The notes below the pieces were generated by a model. It did not search any database, had not been told where the DNA came from, and saw only the letters and a program-made list of their open reading frames with translations. A stretch of DNA of 64,000 nt from Pithys albifrons albifrons (taxonomy: Eukaryota; Chordata; Aves; Passeriformes; Thamnophilidae): positions 42,396,490 to 42,460,489 of the forward strand of contig NC_092459.1 of NCBI RefSeq assembly GCF_047495875.1. The letters run 5' to 3'. Position 1 is the stretch's first letter. Every line of letters begins with the position of its first letter. Below are positions 11,601 through 23,600 of this stretch, in pieces. Position numbers and translations under genes: made by a program.

Positions 11601-14600
11601 TAAAATGCATTAATTAATAGAAGCTACCTTATACGCTGTTTTGTACAAGATTAAAAAGTTATTTTCTTAGAATTTGTATCCACTTGAGGACTGCATTTTC
11701 ACCAAGGAACAGAGTGGGATTCAACAGCTGAAACAGAGGTGTCTAATGCCATCTTAGGAAACAGGTGCTGGAGGAAAAGTTCCAGGTACCACATTCAAGA
11801 TTTAAATGTCAAAATTCTTTAAACACTTGGAAGTACCAAGTCTTTTTTTGTCAATCTTTCTGACTTGAGGGGATGAGCAAAACTGTGGAAGTCTTTGTCT
11901 TTAAATGAAAGACAAGATTAGGAAAGATCCATAAGCCAATGTCTGGGTAAAGCACAGAGAATATTGTTTAAGGTTCCGACTGACCTATGAAGAACCAGGT
12001 TAGAGGCATCAGCCCATAACATGAGGACATTTACAGTGCCTGAAGAATGACAGCCTAGCTAATACAGATATTACCTGGGCCTCAGTGTACATGAAATTTG
12101 AAAAACTGTGATTAGTGCATAGTGCACGGTTCATCTGATGTATGGTGGCCAGGCCAGTAGTCGGATTCCAGCTTCTTTTTCATGTCTCTGGATAGATATG
12201 AACCTAGATTTCTCAGTTTTGAGAATCTGAATAATTGTAATAATCTATGATTTGCTTCATTTAGTTTGCTAAAAATATTTTATTTCTCATTAAGTTGGAC
12301 ATGAAAATGTTGCCATATTTGCATTCTAAAGTAATTCATGTGGGACGTGGATGATTTAGTGTTTGTCTTCTCTATGTCTAAATTAAAAATTTCAGATTCA
12401 TTTGTAAATGGTTCTCTCTGGGGAAAATAGTGATTTATAATCAATGTAGAATTTGGCTCTCTATCATATAAAAGTGTGGATTTGGGGATTCAAGGAAAGT
12501 TCCAGATTTCCTGTTGCTATAAAGATCTCTTTCATGTTTGCTCACAAGAGTCTATTTAGTTGTCTCTTACCTATTTGAAAATTGTTTTGCTATTTTGTTT
12601 AAAACAGAAGTATTCCCTCTAAAAGAGAACCAAAGTCTTAGAATATAAGTATCTGTAGTTTATAGAAAAACAATACTTTTTTCTGAGAGTTTTAAAACAT
12701 TAAAATATTAATTTTGTAATTCCTCAACTTTGAAAGAAATAACTTATGTGCATCTTGGAGCTTAAAATCAAACTTCTCAGACCTTACTGTTTTCTGACAG
12801 TGACTAATTTGAACATTCATCTAGCTGTTCTTAAAGCAGACATTTCAGAAGAATGAGGTCAACTCAAAATGGCAATTTTCCTGTTCATCTATCAATGCCA
12901 TGTCTTCTGAGCAGTGCTGAAAAGAATCACAACCTGAAAGAGTGGTATGTATGTACAGTAAGAGTACATATACCTATCTACCAAGAAAGATAGCAATTAC
13001 ATCTACACAGCAATAGATCTTAACATTCTAAATTACCTATTTATATAATTTGCTTTCTGTGTTTTCCACACAATTTAAAAGAATTAAGAAATTTTTATTC
13101 TTATTTAATTGTATTTATACAAAAATAATCATATCTATAAGCATGGATCTGTGTACGGAAATTTATAAGCTTTCTTGTGTAAAATATCTGCACTGGCTAT
13201 CTTGTTTCAGTGCTAGGTGAACGGTTTTCCACAAATGTTGCCCAAATGAAATTCCTGGACTTTCCTGTGGCATGACCTACCCACTATCAGAATCTGGACT
13301 ATTATGTTTTTCTCATTTGCTCTAATATGAAAATTTGTTTTAATGATGGAAGGTGAGAAAAATTTTGTCTTTTATCTTGACTGTATTTTCATCCTAAGCT
13401 AGGCAATAGGAAATTACTTGATGAAAATTAATGATTATCTATCCTTTTTTTAGAAGTGACTTAATTATAAGTTTTATAAATAATGGATTACTAATTCATT
13501 ACATAACAAGCTGTTGAAATTAGCTCATTACTATACCTTCTGTCATCGTTAAAGGAGCCTGCCATACATAGCAATTCAACTTACAGAAATTTATCCTGTG
13601 TTGCATGCTATTTTTTCTTTTTTTTTTTTTTTTCAGAAGTATTTTATCTAGGAGCTTATGGGTCAGTTGTGTTTTGTTTTTCTGCTTGGTTGGTTGGTGT
13701 TTATTTTTGTGAAGAAAAATGTAGGTTGACTTTCAGATAAATAAAACAGGGTATTTGTTAAATATAATGAAAGAGTGAGCAATGTAAATAAGTTTCCTTT
13801 AGGAAGCATGGTTGTGATTCAGGGCATTACTGGGTTTTGAGGTGTTTGTGGGTTTTTGATTTGTTTTGTTTGGTTTTGTTTGTAATAAGTATTGCCAATT
13901 CTCTCAAATACATAAATAACCGTTTTATAATCAAATAAATACATGATATTACCCACTGGAAGAGAGACACACATTCTATATGGAAGTATTACATGAATTG
14001 CTTTCAAATACCTGAAAATTTTAGCTGCAGTTTTACATTTATTAACAATCAAATTATTCCAACTTTGTTCTCTGATGAACTGGCCATGTGCTCAGTCCAT
14101 TAGGTAACAAAATATTTAATAGTAACTCTTACATACAGATAGTCACAGACTTATGTCTGTAGTGTAGTTTTTCATATACGATCTAATCCATATGTTGACT
14201 GTATTGAACTAATTTTCAAATAATTGGAGTCATTACAGAAATCTAAGTGGTACTGAGAAAATGTCAAACTCTTGGCCTATTTTTTCTCTTCTGTTTCAAG
14301 CAAGTTTGATGAATTCCATAGGATTATTATCAAACTTTCTGAATGTTATTTTAGTGGTTGAATTCAGGTAAAAATCTGTGATATCTGCTGTTCCAGTTAT
14401 AGTCACTTATCTGAGAGCAAATGAGCAGGGAATTTAATTTTTATAATTACTAATCACCTTAATTGTCCAACTCAACTAATGGCTTGACAAAACAGATACC
14501 ACTTCAGACACTTTAGGTGGAAAGTGCTACTAGTACCCAAATACTTCATAGAGTTTGTATTCTGACACATGCTCCTGAACAGATTTGATATTGAAAACTG

Positions 14601-15498
14601 TATGTATGGATAAAAATGAGGGACACTTTATGTTTGTAACTCTCCTCCTCCTTGCACTGACATGTCAACTGGATGATAAATTCTACATGTAATTCACTGG
14701 TGCTTGTTGATCAAACCCATATGACTGGAAGGCATTATTCTGCTTCCCCATCACTGTATTTGGGATAAATTTTTAGCTGTCCAGTGAACTAATAATCCCA
14801 AAGAGAAAGACTTCGTAGATGTTTTGAAGAGTACTCCCCTCAAATTCAGCTTTGTGCGAGCATCTAGGATAGGAAGTAATTATGCTTGCATCATCAATAT
14901 TGAACTTTGCTATTTTTCATCTCTGATAAGGAGAATTATCAGTAGTGATTCTGTAGGCATCCCCTTTGCTGCAGAATGCAAACAACCTAATAATGCTCAG
15001 GAAGCTAAGGACTGCATCGAGGTCTCTTATATCAGTAAATATGGTTTAGGAGATTTTCTTGAAAAATGAAAGTGCCTTCCAGATGCTTGGATTGTTTAAA
15101 TGCCATAGCTGGTCCTGGAACTAATATTTTGGAGTTCTTCATCAAATTGCGAGGTAATTTAAATGGGGAATTCATAAATATTGTATGCCCGTTTTCAGTT
15201 AGGTTTTCATTTATATCAGGGTATCTGGAAAGAATCCAGACCTGAAGCACTGAAAGTTCTGTCACCTGCAACTTCTCTGCTGTAACCTGAAATTAGTTGG
15301 GTGGAATGATGAATAAGTCAGAATAATTCCACACAGGAGGACCTAGTGAGGACAGTACTGTTAGGAATCTTTCCCCATGTAGTGTCACAGTCAATTCAAA
15401 ACAAGCCAAAAAGAAGATACTTCATAATCAATCCAAAACACGCATGTAACTGAACTTTTTGAGAAAAGAGACTGAAAGCAGATTTCTGACTCCAGCTT
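8673..15498. other. Long AT-rich non-coding stretch, no gene recognised
   Basis: Open frames are short and of non-protein-like composition. The longest, 81-87 codons around 11.25-11.5 kb and 14.82-15.07 kb, have no recognisable domain. A T-rich tract lies at 13611-13633. A slightly GC-richer patch at 10.38-10.70 kb and another at 11.03-11.25 kb could be decayed repeats, but I cannot assign them. No splice-flanked conserved exon was identified. Confidence 0.5.
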
Positions 15499-15600
15499 AT
15501 AGAATCATAGAATAGAATCATAGAATCATAGAATCGATTGGGTTGGAAAAGACCTCCAAGATCATCGAGTCCAACCCTTGGTCCAACTCTAGTTCATTTA
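15499..15600 (-). repeat. CR1 3' UTR with GATTCTAT-type tandem tail
   Basis: Read on the minus strand, about 100 nt follow the ORF2 TAG. A conserved CR1 block (GGTTGGACTCGATGATC, then GGAGGTCTTTTCCAACC) is followed by several copies of the GATTCTAT octamer, one shortened. The CR1 reverse transcriptase recognises this 3' end, and the tail replaces poly(A). The same block marks the 3' ends of the other CR1 copies at 27.36, 42.60, 47.80, 52.37, 53.43 and 61.37 kb. Confidence 0.92.
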
Positions 15601-18441
15601 CTAGATCATGGCACCCAGCGCCACGTCCAATCTGCATTTAAAGATCTCTAGGGATGGTGAATCCACCACCTCTCCGGGCAGCCCATTCCAATGCCTGATT
15701 ACTCTCTCTGTAAAAAATTTTTTTCTGATATCCAACTTAAATTTCCCCTGGCAGAGCTTAAGCCCGTGCCCCCTTGTCCTATTGCTGAGTGCCTGGGAGA
15801 AGAGACCAGCCCCCACCTGGCTATAACTTCCCTTCAGGTAGTTATAGACAGTGATGAGGTCACCTCTGAGCCTCCTCTTCTCCAGGCTAAACAACCCCAG
15901 CTCCCTCAGCCTCTCCCCATAGGACTTGTGCTCCAGTCCCTTCACCAGCCTTGTTGCTCTTCTCTGGACCCGCTCCAGCATCTCAATATCCTTTCTGAAC
16001 TGAGGGGCCCAGAACTGAACACAGTACTCAAGGTGTGGCCTCACCAATGCAGAGTAGAGGGGAAGGATCACTTCCCTGGTCCTGCTAGCCACGCTATTTT
16101 TGATACAGGACAGGATCCCATTGGCCTTCTTGGCCACCTGGGCACACTGCTGACTCATGTTGAGCTTCCTGTCTATTAGTACTCCAAGGTCCTTTTCTGC
16201 CTGGCTGCTCTCTAGCCACTCTGTGCCCAGCCTGTAGCGCTGCAGGGGGTTGTTGTGGCCAAAGTGCAGGACCCGGCACTTGGCCTTGTTGAACTTCATC
16301 CCATTGGAATCAGCCCATCTCTCAAGTCTATCCAGATCCCTCTGCAGAGCCCTCCTGCCTTCCAGCAGGTCGACACTCCCTCCCAACTTGGTGTCATCAG
16401 CAAATTTGCTGATGATGGACTCAATCCCCACATCTAAATCATCAATAAAGATGTTAAACAGGACTGGACCCAATACAGACCCTTGGGGAACACCACTGGT
16501 GACTGGCCACCAGCTGGATGCAGCTCCGTTCACCAGCACTCTCTGGGCCCGACCCTCCAGCCAACTCCTAATCCAGGAGAGGGTACACTTGCCCAGGCCA
16601 TGGGGTACCAGCTTTTCCAGGAGTATATTATGGGAGACAGTATCAAAGGCCTTGCTGAAGTCCAGATAGACCACATCCACAGCCTTCCCCTCATCCACCA
16701 GGTGGGTCACCTGATCGTAGAAAGAGATCAGGTTGGTCAGACAGGACCTGCCCCTCCTAAACCCATGCTGGCTGGGTCTAATCCCTTGTCCACCCTGAAG
16801 GTGCTGTGTGATTGCACTCAGGATGAACTGCTCCATAACCCTGCCAGGCACAGAGGTCAGGCTGACAGGCCTGTAGTTGCCAGGGTCCTGCTTGCAGCCC
16901 TTTTTGTGGATTGGCATGACATTCGCCAACCTCCAATCATCTGGGACCTCCCCAGAGAGCCAGGACTGTTGGAAGATGATGGAGAGCGGTTTGGCAAGCT
17001 CTTCTGCCAGCTCCTTCATCACCCTGGGATGAATCCCATCTGGTCCCATAGACTTGTTAGGATCCAGCTGGCTCAGTAAGTCAGTCACTATTTCCTCCTG
17101 GAATACAGGAGGGCTATTCAGCTCCCTCTCCCTGTCCACCAGCTCCAGAGGCCAGTTGTCTTGAGGGCCACCTGTCTTACTGGTGAAAACTGAGGCAAAG
17201 TAGGTGTTAAGTACCTCAGCCTTCTCCTCATCTTCCTTAACTATATTTCCCTCCAAGTCCAACAGAGAATGGAGGTTTTCCTTGCCCCTCTTTTTGTTAT
17301 TAATGTATTTATAAAAGGACTTTTTGTTATCCCTAACTGAAATAGCCAAATTTACTTCAAATTCCACTTTTCTTTCCCTAATTTTTTTCCTGCATGACCT
17401 AGCTCTATCTGTAAATTCTTCATAAGTAGCCAGCCCTTTTTTCCATAGTCTGTAAACTTTCTTTTTATCCCTGATTTCTTGCAGAATCTCCCTATTTAAC
17501 CAAGCTGGCTGTCTTCCCCTCCGGCTGGCCTTTCGGCACTCTGGGACAGCCTGTTGCTGTGCATTCAAAATTTCCTTCTTGAAACATGTCCATCCCTCCT
17601 GGACCCCCTTACCTTTAAGGGTTGTTTCCCAGGGTATGCTCTGAATCAGTTCTTTGAATAGGCCAAAATCTGCTCTCCGAAATTCCAAGGTAGAGGTTTT
17701 AATGGTGACTCTCCTTACATCCCTGAGGACTGAAAATTCTATTATTTCATGGTCACTATGCCCCAGGCGGCCTCCAACCACTACATCATCTACCAGCCCC
17801 TCTCTGTTTGTAAATAGTAGGTCTAGCAGGGCCTTCCCCCTGGTAGGCTCATTTACCAGCTGATGAAGGAAATTGTCCTCTATACACTCCAGGAACCTCC
17901 TTGACTGCCTCTTCTCTGCAGTATGAAGCTCCCAGCAGATATCTGGCAGGTTAAAGTCACCCACAAGAACAAGGGCTGGAGATTTTGAGACATCTGCCAG
18001 CTGTTTGTAGAATAATTCATCCCCTTCATCATCCTGGTTGGGCGGTCTGTAACAGACACCCACAAGGGTGTCAGCCTTGTTGGCCTTGCCCCTGATTCTG
18101 GCCCACAGGCACTCAACCTTGTCACTGCTGACCTCAACTTCAACAGAGTCAAGAGACTCTCTAACATATAAAGCCACCCCTCCACCTCTCCTTCCCTGCC
18201 TGTCTTTTCTGAAGAGCTTGTAGCCCCCCATAGCAGCACTCCAGTCATGTGATTCATCCCACCACGTTTCTGTGACAGCAACTATGTCATAGTTTTCCTG
18301 CTGCACTATGGCTTCCAGCTCTTCTTGTTTGTTTCCCATACTGCGTGCATTGGTGTACATGCACTTCAGCTGGGCCATTGATTTCATTCTCAACTCAGGC
18401 TCTATGCCCTTAGGCCTGTCTCTGGAGAGCCCAGTTGCCAT
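15601..18441 (-). CDS. CR1 ORF2p: APE-type endonuclease and reverse transcriptase
   Basis: A 946-residue protein that nicks target DNA and copies CR1 RNA from the nick (target-primed reverse transcription) in the nucleus. The endonuclease (about 20-245) keeps the expected residues: N31 in YTNAR, E58 in TETWW, D162 and N164 in GDFN, and S229-D230-H231. A basic linker (about 300-390) leads to the reverse transcriptase (about 455-740), with GPDGIHP near 466, NYRPVSL at 522, YLDFSKAFD at 592, [11 protein letters not shown] at 649 and the catalytic FADD at 680-683. The C-terminal region ends with the usual RHWN-x-LP motif near 915. I start at the ATG at 18441 (context GGGATGG), because the frame upstream offers only a TTG at 18456. 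No frameshift or stop is seen and the length is normal for the family. It lies 17 nt downstream of the ORF1 stop, so one bicistronic RNA is expected. Confidence 0.95.
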   Translation of the reverse strand: MATGLSRDRPKGIEPELRMKSMAQLKCMYTNARSMGNKQEELEAIVQQENYDIVAVTETWWDESHDWSAAMGGYKLFRKDRQGRRGGGVALYVRESLDSVEVEVSSDKVECLWARIRGKANKADTLVGVCYRPPNQDDEGDELFYKQLADVSKSPALVLVGDFNLPDICWELHTAEKRQSRRFLECIEDNFLHQLVNEPTRGKALLDLLFTNREGLVDDVVVGGRLGHSDHEIIEFSVLRDVRRVTIKTSTLEFRRADFGLFKELIQSIPWETTLKGKGVQEGWTCFKKEILNAQQQAVPECRKASRRGRQPAWLNREILQEIRDKKKVYRLWKKGLATYEEFTDRARSCRKKIRERKVEFEVNLAISVRDNKKSFYKYINNKKRGKENLHSLLDLEGNIVKEDEEKAEVLNTYFASVFTSKTGGPQDNWPLELVDRERELNSPPVFQEEIVTDLLSQLDPNKSMGPDGIHPRVMKELAEELAKPLSIIFQQSWLSGEVPDDWRLANVMPIHKKGCKQDPGNYRPVSLTSVPGRVMEQFILSAITQHLQGGQGIRPSQHGFRRGRSCLTNLISFYDQVTHLVDEGKAVDVVYLDFSKAFDTVSHNILLEKLVPHGLGKCTLSWIRSWLEGRAQRVLVNGAASSWWPVTSGVPQGSVLGPVLFNIFIDDLDVGIESIISKFADDTKLGGSVDLLEGRRALQRDLDRLERWADSNGMKFNKAKCRVLHFGHNNPLQRYRLGTEWLESSQAEKDLGVLIDRKLNMSQQCAQVAKKANGILSCIKNSVASRTREVILPLYSALVRPHLEYCVQFWAPQFRKDIEMLERVQRRATRLVKGLEHKSYGERLRELGLFSLEKRRLRGDLITVYNYLKGSYSQVGAGLFSQALSNRTRGHGLKLCQGKFKLDIRKKFFTERVIRHWNGLPGEVVDSPSLEIFKCRLDVALGAMI

Positions 18442-18458
18442 CCCTTCCCCCTTCAAAC

Positions 18459-19538
18459 CTAGTTTAAAGCCCTCCTAACTAACCCTGCCAACTTATGGGC
18501 TACAGTTCTTTTGCCCTCCCTAGATAAATGAAGCCCATCTGCTTTGACGAGACTGGGCAACACGGAGTTTGCGCCATGATCAAAAAACCCAAAATTTTGA
18601 CGATAGCACCATCCCCTAAGCCACCTATTGGTAAGCTGGGCTTTCCTAAACCTCTCCTCATTCATCCCAGCTAGCACAGGAACTGAGGCAATTACTACCT
18701 GTGCTCCTGTCCCAAGAAGAGATCGGGTCAGTGCCTTGAAATCTTTTTTAATTACTCTGGTACTCCTTTTATTAATGTCATCACTTCCAACCTGGACAAC
18801 CAACAGTGGGTAATAGTCTGAGGGTTGGATAAGTTTAGGAAGTTTTTTGGTAATATCCCTCACCCTGGCCCCAGGAAGGCAGCAAACTTCCCTGTGGGAC
18901 GGGTCTGGCCAACATAGAGGGCCCTCAGTTCCTCTCAGAAGAGAGTCACCTATTACAACAACCCTTCTCTTTTTTCTCTTACCTGTAGTCGTAACCCGTC
19001 CGGTAGGCTGGGGGTAACCAGAAGATCTTGTAGATAGATCCTCCTCCTGACTGTCCTCCAACAGACTGCCCGAGTCCAGGGCCATATACCTGTTTTTTAA
19101 GGGCACCCTGGCAGGTGAAAGGGGTCGAGAGGGGGTGTTTTTGCCTCTCTGACCAGGCACCTGTTTCCATTCATCCCCAACCCTATGGTTTGTTCCGTCT
19201 GCCTGATGGCAGGAGGGGCTGGGCTTCACCACCTCCTGCTGGGCTTCCTTAGGAGTGGAAAGGGTGTGACTCCACCAGTCAATTTCCCTTTCACTCTCCC
19301 TTATGTTTCTGAGCCTATCAACCTCTTCCTTTAGCTCTGCCACCAGACCCAGCAAATCGTTCACCTGCTCACATCGTATGCAGGCGCTTCTCACACTGTC
19401 CTCTGGTAGCAGGTCCAGGCTCAGACAGTCTATGCAGCCGGAGGCCTGAGTGGCTGCATCCTTTTTAGAGGGTTCAGTCTGTATTGACACACCTCTACTG
19501 GTAACAGGAGCAACAGCTTTCATTTTTCTGGGAGGCAT
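18459..19538 (-). CDS. CR1 ORF1p: zinc-knuckle-like N-terminus, coiled coil and SGNH esterase domain
   Basis: A 359-residue protein starting at the ATG that encodes MPPRK, the usual kind of CR1 ORF1 start. Residues 35-56 hold two CxxC pairs (C35/C38 and C53/C56), probably one zinc site. Residues 57-85 are Leu/Glu-rich and predict a short coiled coil. A low-complexity Pro/Ser/Thr-rich linker leads to a basic patch (RKKRR, about 188-192). Residues 193-355 form an SGNH-hydrolase fold: block I GDSLLRG with Ser199, block III GSDDIN at 251-256, and block V DGLH with Asp334 and His337. In the family, ORF1p is thought to bind element RNA and perhaps membrane lipids. Block III has Asp253 where the fold normally has Asn. 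The frame is open 53 codons further upstream, but that extension translates the T-rich leader and is not credible. Confidence 0.92.
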   Translation of the reverse strand: MPPRKMKAVAPVTSRGVSIQTEPSKKDAATQASGCIDCLSLDLLPEDSVRSACIRCEQVNDLLGLVAELKEEVDRLRNIRESEREIDWWSHTLSTPKEAQQEVVKPSPSCHQADGTNHRVGDEWKQVPGQRGKNTPSRPLSPARVPLKNRYMALDSGSLLEDSQEEDLSTRSSGYPQPTGRVTTTGKRKKRRVVVIGDSLLRGTEGPLCWPDPSHREVCCLPGARVRDITKKLPKLIQPSDYYPLLVVQVGSDDINKRSTRVIKKDFKALTRSLLGTGAQVVIASVPVLAGMNEERFRKAQLTNRWLRGWCYRQNFGFFDHGANSVLPSLVKADGLHLSREGKRTVAHKLAGLVRRALN

Positions 19539-19798
19539 GACTGCCTTAAGCTGGGGGGAAAGGTAGAAAGAGACAAAGAAACACATGAACAGAGGAGAGA
19601 AAAAAAAAAAAAAGCTGCAGAAATACCTAGGCTTCTGCCCTGCCTGTTCGCCCTGCCTGTGCGAACTGCTGTGCAAACTGCCATGCCACACCCTCACAGA
19701 CGTGCCACGCCCCTGTTTGCCCGCTCCTGTTCGCCGCGCTCCGGGTCGCTTGCGCTCCCTAGAGATGTTCTTAAAGCCTTCTCACTCTCCTGCTAACG
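19539..19798 (-). promoter_or_regulatory. CR1 5' UTR with CpG-rich internal promoter region
   Basis: Upstream of ORF1 (higher coordinates) the sequence changes from AT-rich flank to about 140 bp of CpG-containing DNA (about 19640-19765: TTCGCC, GTGCGAAC, GACGTGCC, TTCGCCGCGCTCCGGGTCGC on the plus strand). It is then interrupted by a T-tract in sense orientation (A-run at about 19600-19613). LINEs carry their promoter in the 5' UTR, so this is the likely transcription start region. Exact start and upstream limit are not determinable by eye. Confidence 0.6.
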
Positions 19799-20593
19799 AG
19801 CTTGCAAAATTACCTCACAGTAAAATATTTTGATAATATTTATGAAATTGTCTTTTTAGTTAATTAATTTCTTAAAAATTAGATATTAGTGTGTTACAAA
19901 TTTCCTATATTTTGACTGAATTTTCAAGTATTAATCAGTATTACCTAATTTTCAATAAATTATTTTCCATTTTTTCTGTGTCTGGTCTGAAGCACCAAAA
20001 AATTACCAAATGCAACAAATATGTAAAGTATATTGTACAAGCTGGCAATGTTCTTGGCTATTATACTCTTTCCCACAGAAGCCTGTGAAATGAAAGATTT
20101 TCCCTTTTTAAGAACCTTCTGTACTGAAAATATTTACACAGCACCATTGTGAAATTCAGCTTCAGTTTACAAATTCAGAGGTTTACCTCTCTTGATATGT
20201 CAAGGAATAAAAATTATATTTCATGTAATAAAATGCATGGAAGAGCAAATTAATTTCTCCTGAGGGTAAGTTTTCTTACTCTTACCGGCACTCCTTTTAT
20301 GATGCAATGAGCCATTAAGGCACATGTTAAACAATACATGTTTGTAGGCTAAATGGTGCATCTTTTGGAGGACTAGTGAGATAAAATCTTTTTTCTTAGT
20401 AGTGTTCTCATAACTTTGTTTTATCTCCACAATCTCATTGTATCCAACAATGTTAGGTGAAGCTACTTGAGTGCAAATAAATGGGTTGCAATTGACCTTT
20501 GTCTGCATCACGTGTAGGTGAAAACTTTTTTCTATACTTTTTGTTAGTTTGGCTGATTGGTTTTATTCTGAGAGTTTTGGTTTGCTTAGAGCT

Positions 20594-20618
20594 GGGGGAA
20601 GGGGGGAGAAAGGGGGGG
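20594..20618 (+). other. G-rich tract, potential G-quadruplex
   Basis: Runs of 5, 6 and 7 G separated by AA and AGAAA, followed by a further GGG at 20627-20629. Long runs can be split into four G3 tracts, which meets the usual intramolecular G-quadruplex pattern. No gene or promoter is recognisable next to it. Confidence 0.5.
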
Positions 20619-23600
20619 ATTTGTTTGGGTTTTTTTTCTTTTCTTGTTTGTTTGTTTTTGTGTATATGCTTGTGTGATTGGTTTTGAGCTTAGCTTTTAT
20701 CTTTAATTTGGTTTATGAGGGGCTTATAGAACAGTTTTGTGTTGTAGAACTTAACCTAGCAAGGTACTCAGATCTCCTGATGATGGCTAAGCTGCATAAT
20801 CTGGGTATTTGTTTCATCTAAATTTCATTCAATTAAAATGAGTTGTTGTTTTTTGATTATAAATCAAGCATTTATAATTCCTATCCAGTCAGTGAAGTAC
20901 AGTTTATATCAACAGTTATTGTCTAGTCCATCTAATTTTGGCATTTATCTCTCTCTCCATCAGATGCCTTGAGCCTTTGTTTTAAGGTATGTAAGTTCAC
21001 ATATACTTGGCCACCCAACTGGTTTTGTTAATTATTTTAATTATTCATACTAATAATTATGATTTTATTATGTAACAGATTTATGATAATTTCAATTTAA
21101 TTACAGTTTTACATTGATATCTATGTGGTTTATACAGCTCACTTGAGCCTTTTCAGGGTGTTTTACTTTCTTGGGAAGGAATTCTATTATGTAAATGTCT
21201 TCTTATCAAAATTAATTGCCCATTCTTGTTTGATGTGGAGGGTAATTATATAGTGTTAAATTAAATTTAACAAAATCAAATATAATTTTTTTCCTTGCAT
21301 CCATTTGTATATCTACCTAATTAAAATGTCATGTAATGTTTCTGGAGGATAAGAAAGAAATTGGCTGTTTCAGTGTACTGAGATTTTAAGTAAATATTTA
21401 TATTAGATGATGCATTCAGTACCAATAAGATTATGATCTTCCATACAGTGTTACAAAAAGTCTTTCATTTACAGCTTAAGAAATTGAGAGGTTTTGAAAG
21501 CGCTACAGAAAATTGTAAACTGATCTAAGGCTCTTTACCATTAATTAATTGATAAGGAGCATTTCATAAGCATGTTTGTGTTTACTAAGAGGTGTTTCTT
21601 GCCTCCTTCTAGATAATTCTTTATGCTTTAGTGTTCCTAAATGGGATAAATACAAACTCATTCTTTTTTAAGGAAATCTGAACATGAAACTGATTCAGAA
21701 CCTTTCTTCTCTTGCATTTCTAACATTAAATATTATGAAAGTAATATATTTTGAGAATCTTTCTATTTAGAAGAATTTAAGCCTTTTAAGGAAGGGAAAG
21801 AGATGGGAGAAGACAGTAAATGTTAATGGATGAATATTGCAGGAAACAATTTAGGTTTTGTACAAGTTGTGCATTATATTTCATTTAACTACAGTGGACT
21901 TAATATGCTGATATATAAGACCCAAAGATAAAAAGGAAGTTTTGGATTGAGATATTAAATTGTTTCATTCTGGAGTTAAAACAGACAAACAAAAAAGCTT
22001 AATATTTATATAATAATGAAGAAAAGTCCTTTCTTTCCCTGAAACTTCATCAAAACAGAAGGTCAAGTTCAGTTATGATATTATTTTACAGATTTCCATT
22101 ACTTCAGTCCCATTAAAAAAAAAAAAGTTTCCTGAAGAACTTTCTGGATAGTAACAAAGCAGACCTAGGAAAGTTTAGGGCTTTTTTTAAACATAATAAT
22201 TAATTAATTATGTGATATCAAAACTTTTTGGGAAGTTCTCAGTTTTGACACTGAAAATAAAAATAATTGTTCTGGTAGCTGCTTCTAATGCACAAAAGAA
22301 ATAATTTACTGTCAAGCCTAACCTTTTGAAAATCAAATTGCCTAACTTTCAGGTGATTTCTGATTCAATTACATTCTGTTTCAATTCAAGCAACAACTTT
22401 TCAATTAAAAAAATGCCTTTAAATTGGATTACCAAGCTAATGGACTGTACTTAGCAATGCTTGGATTAATATGCCAGGCTAGAGACAATACTAATGATGG
22501 GACAGAAAACACAATGAGAACTACAGAATGGCTCAAAGTGAAGCCAATAACATGTGATGAACAATGTTATTTGCAACTCTGCAGAACAAAAACACGGTAG
22601 GTAAGAGAAAGCCAGTGTAGTTATTTTCCAAAATTTTGTGTGGTATCAAAGAATGACACATTAAAATAAAGGTAAGAGAATGAAAAACTCTGAGGTACTT
22701 TTAAGGGGCTGTGGTTTTGGCCTAATTTTTTTAGTTCATCTCAAAATGCAGTGATACTTAATTTCTTCAAACAAAAGGATATCAGGTGAAAGAGCTGACT
22801 GTAAAATGAAATATTTCTGTCGATTATTAACATAATTAACACAGGCTTTGCTAAGTAATCAAACATGAAGGGAAGTATTATTGCTTTTAAAAATCCCCAA
22901 ATTCCAGTGAATTGTGGGAATATTGGAACAGACAATGAATATTCTTAACCTAGAAACAGTATGATGTATATGGGCTTGATAAAAATAAGTTTAAGTTAAG
23001 GTCAGTCACACTTAATTTGAAAAAGTTTGAAACTGCATATGAAGTTACTGAAATTAAGTCTCAGTTATCTAATCAGAGAAGTGACAAAGGTGCATAATTA
23101 ATGGTGTATATTTCTTAGTGTAATCTTTATGCATATAAGATACAAAATCAAAATTCATACATGTAAGATTAAAGGATTTAATAGAGAAATTGGCAGGTTT
23201 TCACATCTTCCTAACATGGCCTACAGAATGTACTGTATGTAAAAATACTGAGTTCATAAAATTTTGCCGAGTTACTATTTTGATATTTTGGTATTTAACT
23301 CCAAAGTAATAGTCACCACAGTTTTGGCTTTTCTTAGCCTTGTGGGCAACCACATTGAGAATGTATCCCTAATGGAAAATCTGAAAATGATGCAGAAATA
23401 TTCCAAACAAATTTAAACTGTGTAACTTTCTCTTTGGTCTACTATCCTCCCTCCTTTTTGTCATCATTAATTTGAAAGGAATTAGTTACAGAAAAAGTCA
23501 TACAGCTATTTTAGACTACTTTTGAAAAATTATGAAGTAAAATTTGGTCTGAAAGCTATAAATGAAAGAAACTGATCTAATTAAACTTTTTTTACACATG

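Larger units (their letters stand above)
15499..19798 (-). mobile_element. Near full-length, apparently intact CR1 LINE retrotransposon
   Basis: A 4.3-kb minus-strand element carrying, in sense order, a CpG-rich 5' UTR (about 19798-19539), ORF1 (19538-18459), ORF2 (18441-15601) and a 3' UTR of about 100 bp ending in several GATTCTAT-type 8-mers at 15499-15535. The 8-mer tail, the absence of poly(A), the esterase-containing ORF1 and the APE/RT ORF2 together are diagnostic of CR1 (chicken repeat 1). Both frames are uninterrupted and many CpGs survive, which suggests a recent insertion. GC content contrasts sharply with the AT-rich flanks. The 5' boundary is inferred from the composition change; a 5-bp AGCTT at 15494-15498 and 19799-19803 could be a target duplication but may be chance. 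Confidence 0.95.

Noticed and set aside
15608..17863. Several open frames of 60-198 codons on the plus strand across the CR1
   Set aside because: They are antisense or alternative-frame shadows of ORF2, which is long, domain-complete and in the correct element orientation.
18442..18456. ORF2 start at a TTG codon at 18456
   Set aside because: Non-ATG initiation is unlikely in a eukaryote when an ATG with good context lies five codons downstream.
19539..19697. N-terminal extension of CR1 ORF1 by 53 codons
   Set aside because: It translates the T-rich 5' UTR (a run of Phe). The ATG at 19538, which encodes MPPRK, is the family-like start.
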